The position numbers and the translations under genes were made by a program. Source: Eubacteriaceae bacterium (GTDB lineage Bacteria; Bacillota; Clostridia; Lachnospirales; Lachnospiraceae). From it: 62,119 nt of DNA. The notes below the pieces were generated by a model. It made no database searches and was not told where the DNA came from. It saw only the letters and a program-made list of their open reading frames with translations. Shown piece after piece: positions 36,317 to 44,675 of the stretch. The stretch lies in contig CAJTFB010000023.1 of the NCBI GenBank assembly GCA_910575665.1, forward strand, positions 1-62,119. Reading direction: 5' to 3'. Numbering within the stretch: the stretch's first letter is position 1; the number at the start of each line of letters is the position of its first letter.

Positions 36317-38404
36317 TCATTCCCAACCAAGTGCTTTGCGCTTTGCCTTAAAATCATCTACTATTTTTTGCCCCAACACTGCCGGATCGGTGTCCACGTT
36401 CATCGATGAGCCAAGCGTTTCCAAAGTCCCATGTTTCAAAAACTCAATCACATTTTTAGAACCATGTATCTGCGCCTCTACACAGTGATAAGAACTGATT
36501 CCATTCAGCCTGAATCCCAGCGCCGCATCAATCCCCTTTTCATTTCCCCACTCAGGAGACGAAAACGCAAACGGCAGTTCAAACATCTTATGCCCCAATT
36601 CCCCTGCAATACCGGCGAAAATGCCGCTGGAACGGGTGTTGTCAATACATTCTCCCACATGCCATACCGGGGGCAGATCCGGTTCCAAAAACGCCCGCAG
36701 GCGCTCTCCTGCCCTCTCCTTCCCAGCGACAGCGCAATATCCAAGTTTCATCAGCGGAAAAGAAGCACAGCCGTTGGACAGTATGAGCACGTTATTTTTC
36801 AGCAGTACATCCGCAACATCCACGATGCATTTTTCATACAGGACTTTAGGGTTATTACAGCCGACCATATTTACTACGCCCAGGATCTCTCCCTCCCGGA
36901 TAGCCTCCGCCAGCGGTTTCATACTGCCGAACCGCTTATGTATATACTCCACGGAAAATCCGACTTCAGCCTCTACCTCATAGGATGGAATATACACTGG
37001 AACGCCCTTTCTCTGTCCAAAACTTTCGATGGCACGGCGCACGATCTTTTCTGCCAGTTCCTTCGTCTCACCAATATTGGCATGGACGTGGTCATACTCA
37101 TAGCGCTCTGCCCCTGGAAGCCGCGCAGATTCACTAGTTGTTACAACGACCGTTTTAAAACATTTGGCCACTTCCATAATGGATGGGAACACATCCTGTA
37201 CATCCGCAACCCATAAATCCAACGCTCCGGTTCCCAGTACCAGTTCCGCCGATACTGCATTTGACAGGGGAATCACTCCACTATAACGATACATTGCTGA
37301 AAGCCCGGAACAGCATATACCATAAAAACGTATTCCCTTTGCCCCTCCCGACTTCGCCAGTGCAATCATATCCTCACGTTTGCCCGCCTCCACAATCTGA
37401 CTGACAAGTAAAGGGAGATGCCCATGCACAGCAATATTAACATATCCTTTTTCCAATGCGCCAATATTTACCTTAGATGTTACCCTGTCTCCTACCCCAA
37501 ACAGGCTATCCGTTGCAATAGAAGCTCCCACCACCCCGGAAAAGGTAAACGCAAGCCCGCAGCGCAAAAACTGCTGCATAATGCTTTTCCAGTCACCGTC
37601 CGTTGCACAGCCAGATTTGTGATACGCCTCGAACACCTCATGGTATGCACTGACCGGCAGAATATCCAGTGCCTCCCAGACCTCCTGCCGTTCCTGCGCG
37701 GCGCAGGCTGAGATAGTTTTATATTCATCCGGTACCGTCCTTGACAAGTCTTCCAACAGTATGTCTGCCAGATCTCTTGCCACGTTTTTTATCTGGCGGT
37801 TTTTCTGTTTGATGCCGAAAACCTCCGCTGTGCTTCTGATTTTTTGTTCGCCAAGGATTGGCACATCCAGCCTGCCCTCCGCTGCCCATTTCAATGCGAG
37901 CATAACCTCCCTCGCATGCATGCCGTGCTGGGCTGCACCGGCAGCGGCACTCCGCAGCAGGTTCCTCGCCACAATCAGATCCGCATCCGCACCACAGACT
38001 CCTTTGGACGCCTTCGCTGTGATACGGCACGGCCCCATATTACAGATCTTACAGCAGATACCGGCAAGACCAAAATTACACTGTGGCTTCTGCTGGTCAA
38101 AGCGGTCGAATGCCGTATCAATCCCCAGCTGCTCCATACGCAGGAGCATTTCCCTTACCGCTGGATCCGGTGTCTGGCTGACTACATCCTCTTTGGCGGG
38201 AAATGTCTTGCGGTACTCGTTTACTGCGTCCATATAATCCCGGATAAACGCCTGCGGATCCTCTTCTTCCCCGTTCTGGTGATCCGCTTTTAACGTCACG
38301 GTGGGCACGCCATGTTCATCGAACCCAATCAGATTCCGATGGGAATGTATATGCGCTGGCGTATTCGCATGCACATGAATATGTTCTTTCTGGTGCTCGT
38401 TCAT
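36317..38404 (-). CDS. cooS: Carbon monoxide dehydrogenase catalytic subunit CooS, variant C-cluster
   Basis: A 695-residue Ni-Fe CODH (CO + H2O to CO2). A His-rich N-terminus (residues 4-22, seven His) may bind nickel. B/D-cluster cysteines are C109, C117, C118, C121, C126 and C137. C-cluster ligands are H329 (VHGHLP), C364/C365 (GICCSG), C516 (GCNNP), C546 (NGCASF) and C586 (GECIDN). The usual Cys in the DVQC segment, equivalent to Cys333 of CODH-II, is Asp404 (DVQDVFPS). So one cluster ligand is replaced. The ATG at 38404 has GAGG 6 bases upstream; the frame extends 17 codons further. No CooF, CooC or acetyl-CoA synthase genes are near. It lies between a NitT/TauT transporter and a C-S lyase. 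Confidence 0.9.
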   Translation of the reverse strand: MNEHQKEHIHVHANTPAHIHSHRNLIGFDEHGVPTVTLKADHQNGEEEDPQAFIRDYMDAVNEYRKTFPAKEDVVSQTPDPAVREMLLRMEQLGIDTAFDRFDQQKPQCNFGLAGICCKICNMGPCRITAKASKGVCGADADLIVARNLLRSAAAGAAQHGMHAREVMLALKWAAEGRLDVPILGEQKIRSTAEVFGIKQKNRQIKNVARDLADILLEDLSRTVPDEYKTISACAAQERQEVWEALDILPVSAYHEVFEAYHKSGCATDGDWKSIMQQFLRCGLAFTFSGVVGASIATDSLFGVGDRVTSKVNIGALEKGYVNIAVHGHLPLLVSQIVEAGKREDMIALAKSGGAKGIRFYGICCSGLSAMYRYSGVIPLSNAVSAELVLGTGALDLWVADVQDVFPSIMEVAKCFKTVVVTTSESARLPGAERYEYDHVHANIGETKELAEKIVRRAIESFGQRKGVPVYIPSYEVEAEVGFSVEYIHKRFGSMKPLAEAIREGEILGVVNMVGCNNPKVLYEKCIVDVADVLLKNNVLILSNGCASFPLMKLGYCAVAGKERAGERLRAFLEPDLPPVWHVGECIDNTRSSGIFAGIAGELGHKMFELPFAFSSPEWGNEKGIDAALGFRLNGISSYHCVEAQIHGSKNVIEFLKHGTLETLGSSMNVDTDPAVLGQKIVDDFKAKRKALGWE

Positions 38405-38525
38405 AATAATCCTCATTTCTGCACACGTTTTTTGTGCATAACAAATTTGTGGCAAGTGTGCGCAGACACAAATTTGCGTGTGAAAAATGTATTTTTCACA
38501 CTAGCTCCTTTCCCGTCTTGATATA
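38405..38525 (-). promoter_or_regulatory. Palindrome-rich cooS leader
   Basis: GTGTGAAAAAT (38478-38488) and ATTTTTCACAC (38491-38501) form a 24-base palindrome with a 2-base centre. ACAAATTTG occurs twice further on, and TGCACA/TGTGCA flank the stretch just before the cooS binding site. No T-run follows the main palindrome, so an operator or processing hairpin is more likely than a terminator. Confidence 0.5.
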
Positions 38526-39299
38526 CTAAATATTGTACTCGATATAAGTGTCTGCCTTGAGATTGAACAGTTCAAAAATCTTATCCCGCACATAGAGAAA
38601 ATCCCCGCTTGTGCGGTCGCGGTAATGGTGCAGCGGCACTTCTGCCACACTCTTTACCTTTCCGGGATTCGGTGTCATGACGACGACTCTATCTGCCAGG
38701 TAAACTGCCTCTTCAATATCGTGCGTGACAAATATGATCGTTTTTTCCTCACGCCGGCATATTTCCAGAATGTCGTCCTGGAGCTTCATCCGGGTAATGG
38801 CATCCAACGCGCCAAACGGCTCATCCATGAACACGATCTCCGGATCTACTGCCAGTGCCCGCGCAATCGCCACTCTCTGCTGCATACCGCCCGAGAGCTG
38901 ACGCGGATAGGATCTGCTAAATTCCGAAAGTCCCACGAGTTCGATATATTTTTCTGCCGTCTCTTTCCTCTCTTCTTTGGAAAGTCTTTTTGCTTCCAGA
39001 CCGAACTCCACATTTTTCTGCACGGTCCTCCACGGCAGCAATCCGTAATTCTGAAAGATCGTCACATGTTTTACCGATGGACCGGACACCTCTTCTCCAG
39101 CAATCTGAATGCTCCCATAGTTTACCGGTGCAAATCCCGCCATTGCATTAAGCAACGTACTTTTACCACAACCGGAAGGACCAAGCAGGCAGATAAACTC
39201 TCCCTTATCGATTGTCAAGTTTACCTCTTCCAGCGCCGTAAATTCCTTTCCTCCTTGCACAAAGGTCTTTCCCGCATTTTTGATTTCGATATATGCCAT
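38526..39299 (-). CDS. NitT/TauT-type ABC transporter ATP-binding protein
   Basis: A 257-residue ATPase of the SsuB/TauB class: Walker [34 protein letters not shown], signature LSGGMQQRVAIARAL, Walker B IVFMDEPFGALD, switch His in FVTHDIEEAVYLADR. The chosen ATG at 39299 overlaps the permease stop (TGATG). Relatives import sulfonates, taurine, nitrate or thiamine precursors. The neighbouring sulfur genes favour a sulfonate or other organosulfur compound. Confidence 0.9.
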   Translation of the reverse strand: MAYIEIKNAGKTFVQGGKEFTALEEVNLTIDKGEFICLLGPSGCGKSTLLNAMAGFAPVNYGSIQIAGEEVSGPSVKHVTIFQNYGLLPWRTVQKNVEFGLEAKRLSKEERKETAEKYIELVGLSEFSRSYPRQLSGGMQQRVAIARALAVDPEIVFMDEPFGALDAITRMKLQDDILEICRREEKTIIFVTHDIEEAVYLADRVVVMTPNPGKVKSVAEVPLHHYRDRTSGDFLYVRDKIFELFNLKADTYIEYNI

Positions 39300-40060
39300 C
39301 ACTCCACACCTCCCCATGCTTTCAGGATACGTTTTTCCAATAATTTTAAGGCGGCATCCAGCATCAGACCGATAAAACCGATAACCAGAATGGTCGCCAG
39401 TAATATGTCAGCCCTTATATTATTTCTTGCATCAATAATCTGATATCCAAGCCCCGATTGCGCTCCTACCATTTCACCAGCCACAAGGAATATCCACGCT
39501 GTTCCAATTGCAAGATGAATGCCGTTTGCGATCTGTGGAAAAGCCGCTGGGAAAATCACTTTCCACATAAGTCCCAGCTGACGAATACCAAAATTTTGTG
39601 ACACTTTCAAATAGATCGGATCCACATTCCTCACCGCCGCAACGGTTGAAAGCAGAACAGGAAAAAATGCAGCAATAAATATAATGACTACGGCCGGAAT
39701 ATCTCCTATGCCAAACAAAAGTACGATGAAAGGCATCCATGCCGTTGGGGATATGGGACGCAGCAACTGTACGGCCGGGTTGACATATTTAAAAATCCAA
39801 GGCATCCTTCCCAGCATCAATCCCAAAAAGACGGCAGCTATAACAGAACTGACATATCCTGTAAGGAAACGGTACATGCTCGTTCCAATATTGGTTACAA
39901 GTGTCCCATCCCCGCACATTTCCAGCAGTGCCTGCCATGCCTGCAGCGGTGAGGGAAACAGGGTTTCACTAAAATCACTTGAAAGAAACAGCAGTTCCCA
40001 TATGCTTATGAGTATCGCTATGGAAACGAACACATTTTTAACGGATAAAATCTTTTTCAT
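39299..40060 (-). CDS. NitT/TauT-type ABC transporter permease
   Basis: A 253-residue SsuC/TauC-type permease with six spans. LFPSPLQAWQALLEM near the N-terminus and the loop YLKVSQNFGIRQLGLMWKVIFPAAFPQIANGIHLAIGTAWIFLVAGEMVGAQSGLGYQIIDA are characteristic. The ATG at 40060 has GGAGG 5 bases upstream. It lies between the binding protein and the ATPase, with a 1-base overlap to the latter. Confidence 0.9.
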   Translation of the reverse strand: MKKILSVKNVFVSIAILISIWELLFLSSDFSETLFPSPLQAWQALLEMCGDGTLVTNIGTSMYRFLTGYVSSVIAAVFLGLMLGRMPWIFKYVNPAVQLLRPISPTAWMPFIVLLFGIGDIPAVVIIFIAAFFPVLLSTVAAVRNVDPIYLKVSQNFGIRQLGLMWKVIFPAAFPQIANGIHLAIGTAWIFLVAGEMVGAQSGLGYQIIDARNNIRADILLATILVIGFIGLMLDAALKLLEKRILKAWGGVE

Positions 40061-40080
40061 CTGACCCTCCAGTCCTTTCC

Positions 40081-41019
40081 TCAAAAATCACTTTTTACAA
40101 AATCCCCATAATCCGGTGGATTGTCGGAAAGCCCATACTTTTTTACCTTTTCCACCAGAACATCGTAAGTATCCTTGGTAATATCAAGATCTTTATAGGA
40201 AATCCACTGCAGGGAAATATCCAAAACCTCATCTTTCTGGTTCAGGTACTCTTTCGCCACTTTTTTCGCTTTTTCCTCGTCCAGTCCTGCACCCGCCGCT
40301 TTGTAACTTTGCACAAAACTTTTTGCTTCATCCGGATGGGCTTCGATAAAAGCATCAGTAAGCACCAGTCCGCAGCAGAGAGAATCTTCCCAGAGTTCCT
40401 CCGATGAATATAACACCTTGCCAACACCAAGGGATACGCCCATCGCCCCGAAAGGTTCTGCCACACAGTAACCATCAATCGTGCCGCTCGCCAGAGCAGA
40501 GGGCATTTCGGTCGGGGCCAACTCCGTGACATTAATATCATCCATGGTCAGTTTTCCCTTTGCCAGCGCATCATTTAGCAATATATTATGGGAAGACTGG
40601 CGGTGTGGAATTGCAAATGTTTTTCCCTTTAAATCGCTGACATCCTTAATTTTATTGGATACAATCAGGACATTTCCATCCTTATGGCCGAGAGCAACGG
40701 CCTTAATGCCAACTCCCTCCTGCTTTGACTTCATGGCAAGTTCGATCAGCACAGAAGCCCCATCGACCTTTCCGGAATTGAGTGCATCCAACAGTTCCGG
40801 CCAAGAACCATATTTTATAAGTTCTATTTTTATGCCGTCCTTTTCCTGAAGTTCATCCGCCTCCGCAAGCACCGCCAGGGAATGGGTAATCGGCAGGTAT
40901 GCAATCTTAATTGTTTTCCCATCTCCTGTCTTATCCGTGCTGCCCTGTTTGCTTCCACACGCTGTAAGCGATACAAGCATTACTACTACCATAAATAATG
41001 TAACTATCTTCTTTACCAT
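40081..41019 (-). CDS. NitT/TauT-type ABC substrate-binding lipoprotein
   Basis: A 312-residue lipoprotein (lipobox SLTACGS) of the NMT1/SsuA-like family: KIAYLPITHSLAVLAEADELQEKDGIKIELIKYGSWPELLDALNSGKVDGASVLIELAM, and GTIDGYCVAEPFGAMGVSLGVGKVLYSSEEL. The start at 41019 has AAGGAAGGA upstream. It follows the trans-sulfuration gene by 40 bases and leads the transporter genes, so it belongs to the sulfur operon. Members bind sulfonates, nitrate, bicarbonate or pyrimidine precursors; the ligand here is unknown. Confidence 0.9.
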   Translation of the reverse strand: MVKKIVTLFMVVVMLVSLTACGSKQGSTDKTGDGKTIKIAYLPITHSLAVLAEADELQEKDGIKIELIKYGSWPELLDALNSGKVDGASVLIELAMKSKQEGVGIKAVALGHKDGNVLIVSNKIKDVSDLKGKTFAIPHRQSSHNILLNDALAKGKLTMDDINVTELAPTEMPSALASGTIDGYCVAEPFGAMGVSLGVGKVLYSSEELWEDSLCCGLVLTDAFIEAHPDEAKSFVQSYKAAGAGLDEEKAKKVAKEYLNQKDEVLDISLQWISYKDLDITKDTYDVLVEKVKKYGLSDNPPDYGDFVKSDF

Positions 41020-41059
41020 TTCTTTCTTCCTTCCTTTTAAATCCAATGTAGAGATTGTT

Positions 41060-42229
41060 TCAGCATTCTATATGACTTTCTTCTATTTCCCGAAACACCT
41101 GCTCCAGCTCTTCCAATAAATCCCTACTGTTCTCAATTCCTACCGACAACCGCAGGGTACTGTCCGTAATGCCGTTCCGTTCCCGTATCTCCGGCGGGAC
41201 ATCGGCATGGGTCTGGGTAACCGGATAGGTAATCAGCGTCTCCACGCCTCCCAGGCTCTCCGCAAATTTAATCATCCTGACCTTCTCTAAAACTGCCAGC
41301 GCAAAGTCCTTACTCTCCAACTGAAACGTAATCATTGCCCCGAATCCTCTCGCCTGTTTTTTCATAATCTTATGTCCCGGATGCTCTGCGAGTCCCGGAT
41401 AAATCACTTTCGTGACTGCGTTCTGCCCGGACAGCCAGCCTGCAATCCGTATCGCATTTTCCTGCGCCTTTTCCATCCGGATTCCCAGCGTCTTGATACC
41501 TCTCTGAATCAGAAAACAGTCAAATGGAGCCAGTCCCGCCCCCGTTGTCTTAATCAGAAAACGCAGTCTCTCGCTGATATCCTCACGGTCTGTCACTAAA
41601 AAACCTGCCAGGGTATCATTGTGCCCGCCCAGATATTTGGAACCGCTGTGTACCACAAGGTCGGCGCCCAGAAGAAGCGGATTCTGAAAATACGGAGAAA
41701 GAAACGTATTATCCACAATCAGCAGAATACCCCGCTTCTTTGTAACTTTCGAAAGTTCTGCAATATCGGTTACATTCATCATGGGGTTGGTCGGCGTCTC
41801 AATGTAAACCGCCTTCGTTTTTTCATTTATGTACGTTTCCACATTCTCCCTGTAACAGTCAATACTCGAAAAAGAAATTCCGTTTTTTGCCGAAATATTC
41901 TGAAACAGCCGGATGCTTCCCCCGTACAAATCGGAATCTACAATCAGATGGTCACCCGGTTCAAACAATTCCATCATCAGGGTAATCGCAGCCATTCCGG
42001 TCGATAAAGCCAACGCATCGATTCCGCTTTCTAAGGACGCCACAGTTTTCTCCAGATGTTCCCTCGTCGGATTCTGCAGTCGGGTATAATCATAACCGGT
42101 ACTTTTCCCTGCTCCCGGATGGGCATAGGTAGCTGTCTGATAAATCGGATAGCTGATTGCCCCGTAATTATCACTGCTTCCCTCCTCTTCCTCCAGATGC
42201 AGACATCTTGTTTCTATCTCTCTTGCCAT
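41060..42229 (-). CDS. Trans-sulfuration PLP enzyme (cystathionine gamma-synthase/lyase family)
   Basis: A 389-residue Cys/Met-metabolism PLP enzyme: AISYPIYQTATYAHP, YDYTRLQNPTREHLEKTVASLESG, LSTGMAAITLMMELFEPGDHL, VYIETPTNPMMNVTDI, VDNTFLSPYFQNPL and the PLP lysine in VHSGSKYLGGHND. The C-terminal SLGGVETLITYPVTQTHADVP is shared by gamma-synthases, gamma-lyases and methionine gamma-lyases, so the exact reaction is open. AGGAG is 9 bases before ATG 42229. It follows gshA by 17 bases and precedes the NitT/TauT transporter. Confidence 0.9.
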   Translation of the reverse strand: MAREIETRCLHLEEEEGSSDNYGAISYPIYQTATYAHPGAGKSTGYDYTRLQNPTREHLEKTVASLESGIDALALSTGMAAITLMMELFEPGDHLIVDSDLYGGSIRLFQNISAKNGISFSSIDCYRENVETYINEKTKAVYIETPTNPMMNVTDIAELSKVTKKRGILLIVDNTFLSPYFQNPLLLGADLVVHSGSKYLGGHNDTLAGFLVTDREDISERLRFLIKTTGAGLAPFDCFLIQRGIKTLGIRMEKAQENAIRIAGWLSGQNAVTKVIYPGLAEHPGHKIMKKQARGFGAMITFQLESKDFALAVLEKVRMIKFAESLGGVETLITYPVTQTHADVPPEIRERNGITDSTLRLSVGIENSRDLLEELEQVFREIEESHIEC

Positions 42230-42246
42230 TTCACACATCTCCTATC

Positions 42247-43554
42247 TCAAAATTTATTCCCACGTACGCAATGAGCCAGGCGCACACATTCTTCCTGCCT
42301 TTTTTTTGCCAGCTTCATGCCATTCTTTACAAATCCGCCCTGAAACTGTTTACGGATTATCCATGCGTAGCGATTATCCGCATTCTCAAATTTCTGGTAT
42401 TGAAAATCGAGAATTTCCTGCACATCAATCGGTATCCTGGCAAAAAAATTCTTCATCTCATCAATGATATTTATGGCTGCCTGCGCTGCCGAGCAAATCC
42501 TGCCATCCGGCAGTGCAATTTTAACCGTTTTCAAATCATAATGCGCAGCATTCTTAAAATTCTGTACGGCGTGTACCTGATGCCGGACGGACAGTTCTTC
42601 CTCCGGTCTGCAAATCAGCCAGACCATCAATAACTGTGCAAACAGGACGTCTTTTACTTCCAGCCCTTCTGCACGTAACGGATTCAGGTCAAACATCCTA
42701 AGTTCAATATGGTTCACTCCATTCTTCCGCAGGTTCTCCAGATTGTTTTCTCCCGCCGGTTTCAGACGTATCGGATAGTATAGTTCCGATGGCGCCTTTA
42801 ACAGTCCCTGCAGCACATATTGTTCCATACTGTCTGCATAGGCTTCGATGGACTGATAATCAAGCACCGGAGCAAAGTCATTCCAGTAACCCAGCTCGCT
42901 GCACCGCACAGAAGCCAGCCCCATAAACACATCACCCCCACATACTCCCTTTTCCACAAAAGAACTGTCGAGGAGCGGGCTTGCCGCTGTAACCGCTGTC
43001 AGTATCCAGCCATAAACAGCCAGTGAACCGGCAAGTTTCAGATATAATTTGTTTTTATACTCCTGAAAACTTCCGCCGCCCTGTATATGGAAACTACTCT
43101 GCAGCAATTCCTCAGAAAACGAAAAGTTGACATGAATCCCTGAAAACGCCATCCGGTATCTTCCATATTTATCGGACAGATAATCCCGGTAAACCGTCTT
43201 AAATTTCTCCTCCCCATCAAAAGCCGCAACCGGTATATCATTTTCATTTCGGATATACGGTGGATTAGAGAACGGCCACAGGTATTCCCGGACACTCAGA
43301 CCGGATAACGCCTCCTGTATGCTTATATAATGTTTCTGTAATTCCTGCAATGCCGCCTCCGCTGTCGTGTGAGGCTTCGTATTAATTTCCGTCTGGTTCT
43401 CACAAAAATCCCTGACGATAAAATCACTGTCTTCATATGGCTGCCTTGTATGGGAAAATGTCCCATCTTCCAGCACCCGTAAACTTTCTTTCTCCAAACC
43501 AAACATACCGTCCATAAGATGTTTTCTGATATGTGAATCCTCTATATGTAACAT
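42247..43554 (-). CDS. gshA: Glutamate-cysteine ligase GshA
   Basis: Makes gamma-glutamylcysteine from Glu, Cys and ATP. The 435-residue protein has FGLEKESLRVLEDGTFSHTRQP, DFCENQTEINTKPHTTAEAALQEL, YRMAFSGIHVNFSFSEELL and NGVNHIELRMFDLNPL, all from the glutamine-synthetase-like ligase fold. It lacks the ATP-grasp half found in bifunctional GshF, so it stops at gamma-glutamylcysteine unless a separate GshB exists elsewhere. GGAGG precedes ATG 43554 by 6 bases. It lies 11 bases after the class II amidotransferase stop, in the same operon. Confidence 0.92.
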   Translation of the reverse strand: MLHIEDSHIRKHLMDGMFGLEKESLRVLEDGTFSHTRQPYEDSDFIVRDFCENQTEINTKPHTTAEAALQELQKHYISIQEALSGLSVREYLWPFSNPPYIRNENDIPVAAFDGEEKFKTVYRDYLSDKYGRYRMAFSGIHVNFSFSEELLQSSFHIQGGGSFQEYKNKLYLKLAGSLAVYGWILTAVTAASPLLDSSFVEKGVCGGDVFMGLASVRCSELGYWNDFAPVLDYQSIEAYADSMEQYVLQGLLKAPSELYYPIRLKPAGENNLENLRKNGVNHIELRMFDLNPLRAEGLEVKDVLFAQLLMVWLICRPEEELSVRHQVHAVQNFKNAAHYDLKTVKIALPDGRICSAAQAAINIIDEMKNFFARIPIDVQEILDFQYQKFENADNRYAWIIRKQFQGGFVKNGMKLAKKRQEECVRLAHCVRGNKF

Positions 43555-43565
43555 ATAATTCCTCC

Positions 43566-44339
43566 TCATAATGTCGAATAATCCAAAAAGAGCAGTCTCA
43601 TTTTCTCCGGGTCTTCCACATACTCATAGCCATGTTCTGTCCCAGTCCGCATCCATTTTCCATCCCGAAATGCCAGCAATGTATTTAACGGCAAGGGTTT
43701 CCACTCCCGCTCGTCTAACGGAACCGTACTAAACACATATCCCCCCTGCCTCCTGGACAGATACAGGCTGTTCCGGCAGTTTGTATGGACATAAAAGTAT
43801 TCTCCGTCAAAAAACATAAGATTCAGTTTATTCCCATCGGCAAGTTCACAGATTAAATCATCCAGCACCCGAAAACGTTCTGATGCGTCCAGAGGGTATC
43901 CAGTTTCCCTGTATCTGTCATTCATCCGGTCTGTAAGCAGATATAAAATCCGTTCGCTATCCGTCTGTCCTTCCTGTATATAAAAATATGAATCCAGCAT
44001 TTCTCCCTCAAATATGGTGCCATTATGTGCCAGCGTCCACATCCGTCCCATCTCATCCATTCGGATAAAAGGATGGCAGTTTTCGTACTCCATATTTCCC
44101 TTCGTCGCCAGCCGGATATGGGCAATCATGCGGTCTGACATAATCTTCCTGCTTCTATATTCACGCAATCTGGCGCTTTTTGTGGACGATACCGCCTGCT
44201 TTTCCATCTGGACTGTACCATTTTCAAAAAATGCCATTCCCCATCCATGCGGATGTTTGTCTCCATGCGAAAAAAACACATCCAACAAGTGATTCAATTG
44301 TATTTTCCGGGGAGTATTTACTCCAAACAATTCACACAT
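43566..44339 (-). CDS. Class II glutamine amidotransferase (YafJ/EgtC-like)
   Basis: A 257-residue N-terminal-nucleophile hydrolase: after Met removal, Cys2 of MCELFGVNTP would be catalytic. Family motifs are HPHGWGMAFFENG, MIAHIRLATKGNMEYENCHPF and WTLAHNGTIFEGE. The true start at 44339 is fixed by Cys2; the frame runs on upstream through the tRNA-like element. Members of this family include EgtC, which removes the gamma-glutamyl group from a gamma-Glu-Cys conjugate. Its direct link to gshA suggests that it acts on gamma-glutamyl-cysteine derivatives here (inference). It is the first protein gene after the promoter at 44476-44504. Confidence 0.85.
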   Translation of the reverse strand: MCELFGVNTPRKIQLNHLLDVFFSHGDKHPHGWGMAFFENGTVQMEKQAVSSTKSARLREYRSRKIMSDRMIAHIRLATKGNMEYENCHPFIRMDEMGRMWTLAHNGTIFEGEMLDSYFYIQEGQTDSERILYLLTDRMNDRYRETGYPLDASERFRVLDDLICELADGNKLNLMFFDGEYFYVHTNCRNSLYLSRRQGGYVFSTVPLDEREWKPLPLNTLLAFRDGKWMRTGTEHGYEYVEDPEKMRLLFLDYSTL

Positions 44340-44369
44340 AAGGACTACCTCGTTTCCATATTTTATAAA

Positions 44370-44439
44370 CGATACCGGTGGGACTCGAACCCACAACTTC
44401 AGCTTTGCGAGCCTATGCCATTCCAGCGGCCACGGCATC
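44370..44439 (-). tRNA. tRNA-Cys(GCA)-like element, divergent
   Basis: On the minus strand a full cloverleaf can be drawn: acceptor GATGCCG/CGGTATC (7 bp, one G-U), D arm GCCG-CTGGAA-TGGC, anticodon arm TAGGC-TCGCAAA-GCTGA, a 4-base variable loop, and T arm GTGGG-TTCGAGT-CCCAC. The anticodon would be GCA (Cys). Odd points are C instead of U at position 33, one mismatch and one G-U in the anticodon stem, G as discriminator base (U is usual for tRNA-Cys) and no encoded CCA. It is the 5' leader of the amidotransferase-gshA operon. It may be a diverged minor tRNA, a tRNA-mimic regulator or a decayed tRNA. Confidence 0.6.
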
Positions 44440-44449
44440 AGATAAATCA

Positions 44450-44504
44450 TATAAACCTACTTTGTTTATAGGTTTATAATAATCCATTTTTCCTCTTTTG
44501 TCTA
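44450..44504 (-). promoter_or_regulatory. Promoter and palindromic operator of the tRNA-like/gshA operon
   Basis: On the minus strand TAGACA (44499-44504) and TATTAT (44476-44481) are 17 bases apart. A perfect 10-base inverted repeat, TATAAACCTA (44450-44459) with TAGGTTTATA (44469-44478), overlaps the -10 and start region, as a repressor site would. Confidence 0.65.
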
Positions 44505-44516
44505 ATTAAAAAAAAC

Positions 44517-44553
44517 TGCAAGATGTTATAGGAAAAAGCTATAACATCTTGCA
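44517..44553 (-). terminator. Strong intrinsic terminator of the ATP-grasp/amidotransferase operon
   Basis: TGCAAGATGTTATAG and CTATAACATCTTGCA form a perfect 15-bp stem with a 7-base loop, followed on the minus strand by an 8-T run after AG. It closes the transcript running from 50.1 kb to 44.7 kb and insulates the gshA operon. Confidence 0.85.
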
Positions 44554-44675
44554 ATTTCAAAATATATTTTCCTGATTCAAGATCCAATAGACCACCACAC
44601 AAATACTCACTGGCATCTGTTCCGGGAATGATATAATTAATCATCTGGATAGCAAAAACAAACGCCCCATAGGAG

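Noticed and set aside
36317-38404. Hybrid cluster protein rather than CODH
   Set aside because: The full set of B/D-cluster cysteines and the GICCSG, GCNNP and GECIDN segments are those of CooS, despite the one replaced ligand.
44340-44450. N-terminal extension of the class II amidotransferase to 44450
   Set aside because: The extension is translation of the tRNA-like sequence and would bury the Cys2 nucleophile that must be N-terminal.
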